NCBI RefSeq assembly: GCF_036010505.1
Contig: NZ_CP108569.1
Span: 5,757,001-5,821,000, forward strand
From: Streptomyces sp. NBC_01197
GTDB lineage: Bacteria > Actinomycetota > Actinomycetes > Streptomycetales > Streptomycetaceae
DNA length: 64,000 nucleotides
Direction: 5' to 3'
The notes under the pieces: generated by a model
What the model was told of the DNA's origin: nothing
Database searches by the model: none
Seen by the model: only the letters and a program-made list of their open reading frames with translations
Made by a program: the position numbers and the translations under genes
Shown: positions 58,480 through 64,000 of the stretch, piece after piece
How the letters are laid out: each line of letters opens with the position of its first letter
How positions within the stretch are numbered: position 1 is the first letter of the stretch

Positions 58480-59835
58480 GTGACCGTGAACGCTGATACC
58501 CAAGCCCCCGCCGCAGAGGCGACCTGGCGAGACCTTCCCGCGGTGCAGCAGCCCGAGTACCCGGATGCCGGAGCCCTGCGCGATGCAGTCGCGGACCTCA
58601 CCTCGTATCCGCCGCTCGTCTTCGCGGGCGAGTGCGACCAGCTGCGCGAGCGTCTGGGAGCCGTGGCCAGGGGCGAGGCGTTCCTGCTTCAGGGCGGCGA
58701 CTGCGCCGAGGCCTTCGACGCGGTGTCCGCCGAGCACATCAGGGCGAAGCTCAAGACGCTGCTGCAGATGAGCGCCGTGCTCACCTACGCTGCCTCCGTA
58801 CCCGTGGTGAAGGTCGGCCGGATCGCGGGCCAGTACTCCAAGCCGCGCTCCAAGGGCACCGAGACCCGCGACGGCGTGACGCTGCCGACGTACCGCGGCG
58901 ACTCGGTCAACGGCTTCGACTTCGACGAGAAGTCCCGCATCCCGGACCCCGAGCGGCTCAAGCGGATGTACCACGCGTCCGCCTCGACGCTGAACCTGGT
59001 CCGCGCCTTCACCACCGGCGGCTACGCCGACCTGCGCCAGGTGCACGCCTGGAACCAGGACTTCGTGAAGTCCTCGCCTTCCGGGCAGCGTTACGAGCAG
59101 CTCGCCCGCGAGATCGACAGCGCGCTCAACTTCATGAAGGCGTGCGGGACCGACCCGGCGGAGTTCCGCGCGGTCGAGTTCTACGCCTCGCACGAGGCGC
59201 TGCTCCTCGACTACGAGTCGGCGCTGACCCGCACGGACTCCCGTACCGGCAAGCTCTACGACACCTCGGGCCACATGGTCTGGGTCGGCGAGCGCACCCG
59301 GCAGCTGGACCACGCGCACATCGAGTTCGCCTCGCAGATCCGCAACCCGGTCGGCGTGAAGCTCGGCCCGACGACGACGCCGGAGGAGGCGCTCAGCTAC
59401 ATCGAGCGTCTTGACCCGGACCGTGAGCCCGGCCGGCTGACCTTCATCGTCAGGATGGGCGCCGACAAGGTCCGCGACAAGCTGCCGAACCTGGTCGAGA
59501 AGGTCACCGCGTCCGGCGCCCAGGTCGTCTGGGTCACGGACCCGATGCACGGCAACACCTTCGAGGCGGCTTCGGGTCACAAGACCCGCCGCTTCGACGA
59601 TGTGCTCGACGAGGTCAAGGGCTTCTTCGAGGTCCACAAGAGCCTGGGCACGCACCCCGGCGGTATCCACGTCGAGCTGACGGGCGACGACGTCACCGAG
59701 TGCGTGGGCGGCGGCGACGAGATCTTCGTCGACGACCTGCACCAGCGCTACGAGACGGCCTGCGACCCGCGGCTCAACCGCAGCCAGTCGCTCGACCTGG
59801 CGTTCCTGGTCGCGGAGATGTACCGGGCGCAGTAG
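58480..59835 (+). CDS. Class II 3-deoxy-D-arabino-heptulosonate 7-phosphate (DAHP) synthase
   Basis: This is a 451-residue enzyme from GTG 58480 (VTVNADTQAPAAEATWRD), first step of aromatic amino acid synthesis. It has class II motifs FLLQGGDCAEAFDAV, KVGRIAGQYSKPRSKGTE (PEP/E4P site), HMVWVGERTRQLDHAH, GVKLGPTTTPEEAL, VTDPMHGNTFEAASGHKTR and GIHVELTGDDVTEC. The metal-binding Cys (GGDC), His (HGN) and Glu (VELTGDDVTEC) are present. It is divergent from trpL-trpEG, so supply of chorismate and its first tryptophan branch are paired. A TACTGT 7 bases upstream suggests a leaderless mRNA too, but the -35 is poor. Confidence 0.96.
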   Translation: MTVNADTQAPAAEATWRDLPAVQQPEYPDAGALRDAVADLTSYPPLVFAGECDQLRERLGAVARGEAFLLQGGDCAEAFDAVSAEHIRAKLKTLLQMSAVLTYAASVPVVKVGRIAGQYSKPRSKGTETRDGVTLPTYRGDSVNGFDFDEKSRIPDPERLKRMYHASASTLNLVRAFTTGGYADLRQVHAWNQDFVKSSPSGQRYEQLAREIDSALNFMKACGTDPAEFRAVEFYASHEALLLDYESALTRTDSRTGKLYDTSGHMVWVGERTRQLDHAHIEFASQIRNPVGVKLGPTTTPEEALSYIERLDPDREPGRLTFIVRMGADKVRDKLPNLVEKVTASGAQVVWVTDPMHGNTFEAASGHKTRRFDDVLDEVKGFFEVHKSLGTHPGGIHVELTGDDVTECVGGGDEIFVDDLHQRYETACDPRLNRSQSLDLAFLVAEMYRAQ

Positions 59836-59851
59836 GCGGCAGAACAGCGTA

Positions 59852-59902
59852 AAAAGGGCCGTGGGGCGCGGATCACAGCGATCCGGATCCCACGGCCCTT
59901 TT
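59852..59902 (+). terminator. Terminator after DAHP synthase
   Basis: AAAAGGGCCGTGGG at 59852-59865 pairs with the arm ending TTTT at 59902, around a 23-base loop that itself contains GGATC/GATCC pairs. The T run makes it a canonical intrinsic terminator. Confidence 0.93.
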
Positions 59903-59921
59903 GCGCCCCCGGAGTGGCGGG

Positions 59922-59940
59922 TAAGGTTAGGGTTGCCTCA
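59922..59940 (+). promoter_or_regulatory. Iron box (DmdR/IdeR-type) upstream of bfd
   Basis: TAAGGTTAGGGTTGCCTCA matches 14 of 19 positions of the DtxR-family consensus TTAGGTTAGGCTAACCTAA. It lies 64 bases before the bfd start, in the promoter region. Expected effect: repression by DmdR1 when iron is replete. Confidence 0.82.
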
Positions 59941-60004
59941 CCGAACGAGAAAGAACACTTCGGGGTGGTGCCCGTCAGCGATCCCGTCCGGGAGGTGAAC
60001 CCGC

Positions 60005-60259
60005 GTGTACGTCTGCTCGTGCTTCGGTGTGACCGAGAAGCAGGTGAAGGACCACGCGGAGGCCGGTGCCTGCACCCCCCGCGAAATAGCGTCGGCCTGC
60101 AAGGCCGGTACGGACTGCGGCGGCTGCGTACGCAGCATCCAGGCGCTCCTCGGCCGGGGAAACTGCCCCCGCCGTGAACTGCTCGAGGGGCGCCGGCCCG
60201 CCCAGGAGCCCGCCGGCCGGCCGGAGCCCGCTGGATCACCGCTCCCCGAAGCTGCCTGA
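60005..60259 (+). CDS. bfd: Bacterioferritin-associated ferredoxin (Bfd-like [2Fe-2S] protein)
   Basis: This is 84 residues from GTG 60005 (VYVCSCFGVTEKQVKDHAEA). The [2Fe-2S] ligands Cys4, Cys6, Cys38 and Cys41 appear in CSC and CGGC spacing. Bfd donates electrons to bacterioferritin to release stored iron. The C-terminal 30 residues are a Pro/Glu/Ala tail beyond the usual ~65-residue Bfd. It converges on bfr. Its iron box predicts induction under iron shortage, exactly when release from ferritin is needed. Confidence 0.93.
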   Translation: MYVCSCFGVTEKQVKDHAEAGACTPREIASACKAGTDCGGCVRSIQALLGRGNCPRRELLEGRRPAQEPAGRPEPAGSPLPEAA

Positions 60260-60314
60260 TCCCCGTACGGCGCCGCCCGTGCGCGCTCGGGTCCTTGGTC
60301 CCGGCTCTCCGGTC

Positions 60315-60794
60315 TCAGCTCTCCGGCTGCTCGATCACCTGGGCGATGTAGAGCGGCTCACCGAGTTTCCCGACCAGCTCCAGCTGGGTGTCGAGATAGT
60401 CGATGTGGTGCTCCTCGTCCGCCAGGATCGACTCGAAGATGTTCGCGGATGTGATGTCGCCCTTGGCGCGCATGACCTCGATCCCGCGCCGGAGCCGGTC
60501 GATGGCCTCGGCCTCGACCTGCCGGTCCGCCTGGAACATCTCGGTGACTGTCTGGCCCACCCGGACATGGAAGAGCCGCTGGTAGTTCGGCAGCCCGTCG
60601 AGGAAGAGAATCCGGTCGGTGAGGATCTCGGCGTGCTTCATCTCGTCGAACGACTCGGACCTGGTGTATTTGGCGAGCTTGGTCCAGCCGAAGTTCTCCT
60701 GCATCTTCGCGTGCAGGAAGTACTGGTTGATCGCGGTGAGCTCTGCGGTCAGCTGCTCGTTGAGAAACTCGATGACCTCGGGGTCGCCCTGCAT
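60315..60794 (-). CDS. bfr: Bacterioferritin
   Basis: This is 159 residues from ATG 60794 (MQGDPEVIEFLNEQLTAELT), with AAGGAG eight bases ahead. It has the ferroxidase ligands Glu18, Glu51 and His54, later Glu and His in ADEEHHIDYL, and the haem-binding Met52 (FDEMKHAE). It assembles a 24-mer that stores iron as ferric mineral. It is convergent with bfd. A degenerate iron-box-like core (AGGCT near 60878) sits upstream but matches only 9 of 19 positions, so I do not call it a site. Confidence 0.95.
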   Translation of the reverse strand: MQGDPEVIEFLNEQLTAELTAINQYFLHAKMQENFGWTKLAKYTRSESFDEMKHAEILTDRILFLDGLPNYQRLFHVRVGQTVTEMFQADRQVEAEAIDRLRRGIEVMRAKGDITSANIFESILADEEHHIDYLDTQLELVGKLGEPLYIAQVIEQPES

Positions 60795-60948
60795 TGCAGA
60801 GGCTCCTTCCAGGGGTGGATCCGGGCAGATTCCGCGCATCCTGTCACCGCCCATCGAGGCAGTCCAGTAAGTGCAGGCTTAGTACGAGTTGACCTCATCG
60901 GCGCAGGCGTGGTCATGACCACCCCGCGAGGTCTGTCACCATGGATAC

Positions 60949-61581
60949 ATGGGTCAGCCGGAGAGCCGGGAGCAGCAGGGGGCGGTGCAGTCCGGGCTTC
61001 CACCGGGGCAGCGGCTGCAGCGCGGCTGGCCGGTGACGCACTACGGTCCCGTCCCCAAATTCAAGCCGGACCGGTGGGAATTCCGGGTCTTCGGCGCCAC
61101 CGCGGACGGTGAGAAGCACTGCTGGAACCACGAGGAGTTCTCGGCTCTGCCGTTCTCCACCGTGGTCGCCGATCTGCACTGCGTGACGAAGTTCTCCATG
61201 CTGTCCGCCGAATGGGGCGGCGTACGGGCCCGGACACTCGTCGAGCTCGCACCGCCCGCTCCCGGGGTCACCCATGTGATGGTCTGGGCCGAGTACGGCT
61301 ACAGCGCCAATCTGCGCCTGGCGGAATTCACAGATGCGAATACTCTCTTCGCGACCCACAAGGCCGGTGAGCTGCTGACCGCCGAGCACGGGTTCCCGCT
61401 GCGCCTCGTCGTGCCGAAGCTCTACGCCTGGAAGGGCCCCAAATGGGTCCGCGGGATCGAGTACATGACCGCGGACCGCCGTGGCTTCTGGGAGGAGCGC
61501 GGGTACCACAACCTCGGCGACCCCTGGCAGGAGCAGCGCTACTCGTACCAGGAAGGCCCCGGCGACGGCCCCGAGCTCTGA
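60949..61581 (+). CDS. Molybdopterin-dependent oxidoreductase, sulfite-oxidase fold
   Basis: This is a 210-residue protein (MGQPESREQQGAVQSGLPPG). It belongs to the oxidoreductase molybdopterin-binding fold. The Mo-ligand cysteine is Cys78 in VVADLHCVTKFSM; other motifs are YSANLRLAEF, LRLVVPKLYAWKGPKWVRGI and the aromatic C-terminus. It lacks the haem and dimerisation domains of sulfite oxidase, like MsrP (YedY), which repairs methionine sulfoxide. There is no twin-arginine signal, so it may be cytosolic. Substrate is unknown. Two or three small methionine-rich segments are not seen. Confidence 0.88.
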   Translation: MGQPESREQQGAVQSGLPPGQRLQRGWPVTHYGPVPKFKPDRWEFRVFGATADGEKHCWNHEEFSALPFSTVVADLHCVTKFSMLSAEWGGVRARTLVELAPPAPGVTHVMVWAEYGYSANLRLAEFTDANTLFATHKAGELLTAEHGFPLRLVVPKLYAWKGPKWVRGIEYMTADRRGFWEERGYHNLGDPWQEQRYSYQEGPGDGPEL

Positions 61582-61613
61582 GCCCCGAGCAGGCTGTTCA
61601 TGGGCGGCGCGCC

Positions 61614-62465
61614 TCAGAGACGCAGCGACTTCAGGCGGGCCACGTCCGCCCTGTGCCCGTCCTTGCCGCCGGGTGTCTCGATGATCAGCGGCACCCCCTC
61701 GGTCGCCGGGTGGGCGAGCAGCTCCCTGAACGGCTCCGCTCCGATGTGACCCGCGCCGATGTTCTCGTGCCTGTCCTTGTGGGCGCCGGTGGCTTCCTTG
61801 GAGTCATTGGCGTGGATCAGCTTGAGCCTGCCCTCGCCGACGGTGTCCACGAGGAGGTCCAGGGTCTGGTCCATCCCGCCGGGACCCGCCAGATCGTGCC
61901 CGGCCGCGAAGATGTGGCAGGTGTCCAGGCAGACCCCGAGCCGCGGGTGGGAGTCGAGCGCCTCGAAGTACGGGCCGAAGTCCCAGGTGCGTGAGCAGAG
62001 CGAGGAGCCCTGGCCCGCGGTCGACTCAAGCAGCAGGAACGGGTCGTCGTCGTGGGTCAGCTCGTCGAGCAGCGGCAGCAGGTGCGTACGGACCTGCGCG
62101 AGCGCTTCGGACCGCGGACGGCCGCCGGTCGCGGAGCCGGTGTGCACGACGACGCCCAGCGCGCCGACCTCCCGGCCCCGGCGCAGTGAGTGGCGCAGCG
62201 ACTCCACCGACTTCTCCACGGTCGCGGCCGTGTGCGAGCCGAAGTTGATCAGATACGGCGCGTGCACATACGCCGTGACCGACTCGTTCGCGCACTCCTT
62301 GCGGAACTGCTCGTCCTGGGCTGGGTTCCCGGTGGGGGTGGCCCAGCCGCGCGGGTTGGCCACGAAGACCTGCACGGTCTCCGCGTCCAGCTCGCGGGCG
62401 TAGGACAGTCCTGCCCTGGCGAGGCCGCCGGCCACGGGGACATGGCCGCCGATGGGGTTGCGCAC
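61614..62465 (-). CDS. nfo: Deoxyribonuclease IV (endonuclease IV)
   Basis: This is 283 residues from GTG 62465 (VRNPIGGHVPVAGGLARAGL). It has a TIM-barrel AP endonuclease with the three-zinc ligands in AYVHAPYLINFGS, LLLESTAGQGSSL, GVCLDTCHIFAAGHDL, LIHANDSKE, RHENIGAGHIG and LIIETPGG. It cleaves the DNA backbone at abasic sites in base-excision repair. It ends 32 bases after the molybdopterin gene, on the other strand. Its start is seven bases after the stop of the PASTA kinase gene, so it is likely to be cotranscribed from there. Confidence 0.94.
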   Translation of the reverse strand: MRNPIGGHVPVAGGLARAGLSYARELDAETVQVFVANPRGWATPTGNPAQDEQFRKECANESVTAYVHAPYLINFGSHTAATVEKSVESLRHSLRRGREVGALGVVVHTGSATGGRPRSEALAQVRTHLLPLLDELTHDDDPFLLLESTAGQGSSLCSRTWDFGPYFEALDSHPRLGVCLDTCHIFAAGHDLAGPGGMDQTLDLLVDTVGEGRLKLIHANDSKEATGAHKDRHENIGAGHIGAEPFRELLAHPATEGVPLIIETPGGKDGHRADVARLKSLRL

Positions 62466-62472
62466 GGTGTGT

Positions 62473-64000
62473 TCAGAGTCCCTTTGTCTTGATGGTGATG
62501 GTGCTGCCTTCGGGGGCCTGGCTGCCGCCGTCGACGGACTGGGTGTCGACGGTGTCGCTGAAGGACAGGAACGGCTTGTCGACGTGGACCTTGAAGCCCT
62601 TGTCGGTGAGCGCGCTCTTCGCGTCGTCCACGTTGTCGCCCGTGACATCGGGGACGGTGATCATCCGGGGGCCCTTGGAGACCGTCAGCGTGACGGTGTC
62701 ACCCTCCGCCGCCCGGGCCCCGTCGGCAGGCGACTGTTTGGCGACCTGCCCGGCGTCCTCGGGGGAGTTGACCTGCTCCGGTGCCACCACGACCTTGAGG
62801 TTCTCGTCCTGGAGGTCGGCGCGGGCGTCCTCGAGGGACTCGCCCGTGACATCCGGTACGTCGACCGGGGCGCCCTCCGAGACGACCAGGGCGATCGCGG
62901 AGCCGGCGTGCCGGCGGGTGCCGGACGCCGGGTCCGTACGGATCACCTTGCCGCGGTCGATGTCGTCGCTGAACTCCTTGGTGACCATGCCGGACGCCAG
63001 TGCGGCCTTCGCCAGATCCTTCCTGGCCCGGGCGAGCGGCTCACCCTCGACGCGGGGCACCCGGACGATCTCGGGCCCGCGCGAGACGACCAGGGACACC
63101 GCGTCGTTGTCCCGGATGCGGGCGCCCGACGCCGGACTGCTGCTCATGACCTGGCCGCGGTCATAGGTGTCACTGAATTTGTGTTCGGTCCTCTTCACGT
63201 CGAGACCGGCGGCCGACAGCCGCGACTTCGCGGTCTTCTCGGGCTGGCCGAGGAGTGAGGGAACCCGGGTGAACTGGCCCGAGTTGATGTACCAGACACC
63301 GGCTCCGACCCCCAGCACCAGCAGGACGGCGACGACCGACGCGACCAGACCCCGGCGGGCCCGCCGGCCGCGGCGCACGTGCTGCCGGTCGGGCTCGGGC
63401 TCCTCCGCGGCGGGCATCACCAGACGGCTGGTCCGGTTGATCCCCGCGGCGGGCAGCGGGCGCCGGATCACGTCCGTACGGTCCTCGGACGAGTCCGCCC
63501 CGGCGCCCACGGGCCCGGCCGGGAGTGCCTGCGGCGGTACGGCGTCCAGCTCGGCACCGCTCAGTGCGGCGCGGGCCGTACGGACCTGGCCGAGCAGCGC
63601 CACGGCGCCGTGCGGCCGGTCATCGGGACGCCGGGCGGTGGCGCTCGACACCAGGTCGTCCAGCCTGGCGGCGAGCCCCGGTACGGCGGCGGACGGCGTG
63701 GGCACGCCTTCGTTGAGGTGCTGGTAGAGGACCTGGGCCGCGGTGTCGCCGCTGTGCGGTTTGGCGCCGGTCAGCATCTCGTACAGCACCACGCCGCAGG
63801 CGTACACATCCGCCCGGGTGTCGGCCGTGCCCTGCTCGATCTGCTCGGGCGCCAGATAGGAGACGGTGCCCAGGATGGTGCCGGTGCTGTTCGTCTCGGT
63901 GTCCACGGCCCGGACCAGGCCGAAGTCGGCGACCTTGACCCGGCCGTCGTCCCCGATCAGTACGTTCTCCGGCTTCATGTCGCGGTGGACGAACCCGGCC
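62473..64000 (-). CDS. PASTA-domain serine/threonine protein kinase (PknB type), N-terminal part outside window
   Basis: The visible 508 residues begin in the catalytic loop HRDMKPEN (from GFVHRDMKPENVLIG). Further motifs are the Mg motif DFGLV, TVSYLAPEQIEQG and the kinase C-lobe. A single transmembrane helix follows (RRGLVASVVAVLLVLGVGAG) and then four PASTA repeats (starting TRVPSLLGQPEK, VRVPRVEGEPLA, VDVPDVTGESLE, ITVPDVTGDNVD) outside the cell. PASTA repeats bind muropeptides or lipid II, so the kinase senses cell-wall state. The sequence is cut at the window edge, lacking the N-lobe and P-loop. It is in the same transcription unit as nfo. Confidence 0.95.
   Translation of the reverse strand, partial: AGFVHRDMKPENVLIGDDGRVKVADFGLVRAVDTETNSTGTILGTVSYLAPEQIEQGTADTRADVYACGVVLYEMLTGAKPHSGDTAAQVLYQHLNEGVPTPSAAVPGLAARLDDLVSSATARRPDDRPHGAVALLGQVRTARAALSGAELDAVPPQALPAGPVGAGADSSEDRTDVIRRPLPAAGINRTSRLVMPAAEEPEPDRQHVRRGRRARRGLVASVVAVLLVLGVGAGVWYINSGQFTRVPSLLGQPEKTAKSRLSAAGLDVKRTEHKFSDTYDRGQVMSSSPASGARIRDNDAVSLVVSRGPEIVRVPRVEGEPLARARKDLAKAALASGMVTKEFSDDIDRGKVIRTDPASGTRRHAGSAIALVVSEGAPVDVPDVTGESLEDARADLQDENLKVVVAPEQVNSPEDAGQVAKQSPADGARAAEGDTVTLTVSKGPRMITVPDVTGDNVDDAKSALTDKGFKVHVDKPFLSFSDTVDTQSVDGGSQAPEGSTITIKTKGL

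Noticed and set aside
60860..60900. Iron box upstream of bfr
   Set aside because: The best window matches only 9 of 19 consensus positions, with just an AGGCT core.
1..64000. CRISPR arrays, tRNA or rRNA genes, insertion sequences, phage or integrase genes
   Set aside because: I looked and saw no spaced direct repeats, cloverleaf-like anticodon arms, transposase motifs or attachment-site duplications.

Overview
The window is a stretch of Streptomyces chromosome or of a very close relative. The evidence is uniformly high GC with strong G/C bias at third codon positions, frequent GTG starts, four-base ATGA/GTGA overlaps inside operons, and gene order. The order PASTA kinase - endonuclease IV - bacterioferritin - class II DAHP synthase - trpL/trpEG - pfkA - macRS - glucokinase - ArsA-like ATPase - FadD15-like ligase - PimB-like transferase - NlpC/P60 pair - qcrBAC/ctaE - trpD - ctaCDF - adenosine kinase - erpA/nadA - pspA matches, from memory, the SCO2110 to SCO2175 core region of S. 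coelicolor. Parts of it also match the M. tuberculosis Rv2184c-Rv2204c block. No insertion sequence, prophage, CRISPR array, rRNA or tRNA was recognised. This is core chromosome rather than an accessory island.

Layout. 1-6.9 kb (mostly minus strand): the end of an MprF/LysX-like membrane protein, cobalamin lower-ligand genes (cobT and an MBL-CobU fusion), a small conserved protein, an HtrA-type lipoprotein protease, a SAM methyltransferase with a probable CTG start, and a DUF3043 membrane protein. 7.2-13.7 kb (plus): pspA and its partner, then a NarL-type two-component pair and an RND efflux pump. 13.8-15.3 kb: a WhiJ-like XRE/DUF397 cluster with a divergent small gene. 15.4-21.9 kb: nadA and erpA share an intergenic region holding three near-identical palindromes, followed by a secreted protein, adenosine kinase and a cysteine desulfurase-TusA fusion.

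22.1-31.5 kb is the respiratory core. It holds ctaCDF (aa3 oxidase II, I, IV), an L,D-transpeptidase, an atypical receiver protein, then ctaE-qcrCAB (oxidase III and the cytochrome bcc complex), which together encode the bcc-aa3 supercomplex. trpD follows. A SAM-IV riboswitch then controls a class V aminotransferase. 34.5-43.8 kb holds an Lrp-type RAM protein, rhomboid, zinc-ribbon and NYN proteins, two tandem NlpC/P60 hydrolases, a zinc-protease lipoprotein, and two glycosyltransferases related to mannolipid synthesis. 43.8-55.1 kb holds lipid and sugar genes (FadD, PlsC, glucokinase), a phosphoesterase, SRPBCC/ArsA-like proteins, an esterase and macSR. 55.2-64 kb holds pfkA, attenuator-controlled trpEG facing DAHP synthase (entry to and branch of aromatic synthesis), iron-box-controlled bfd with bfr, a molybdopterin oxidoreductase, endonuclease IV and a truncated PASTA kinase.

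I see no wholly new multi-gene system. The best leads are regulatory: the triple palindrome at nadA/erpA, a palindrome that swallows the ctaE start codon, and a sharply localised A/T-ending codon patch over the HPEVY active site of ctaD. Other leads are the PPi-type active-site residues of PfkA, the ArsA-like ATPase lacking its P-loop lysine, and the atypical receiver between the two respiratory operons.
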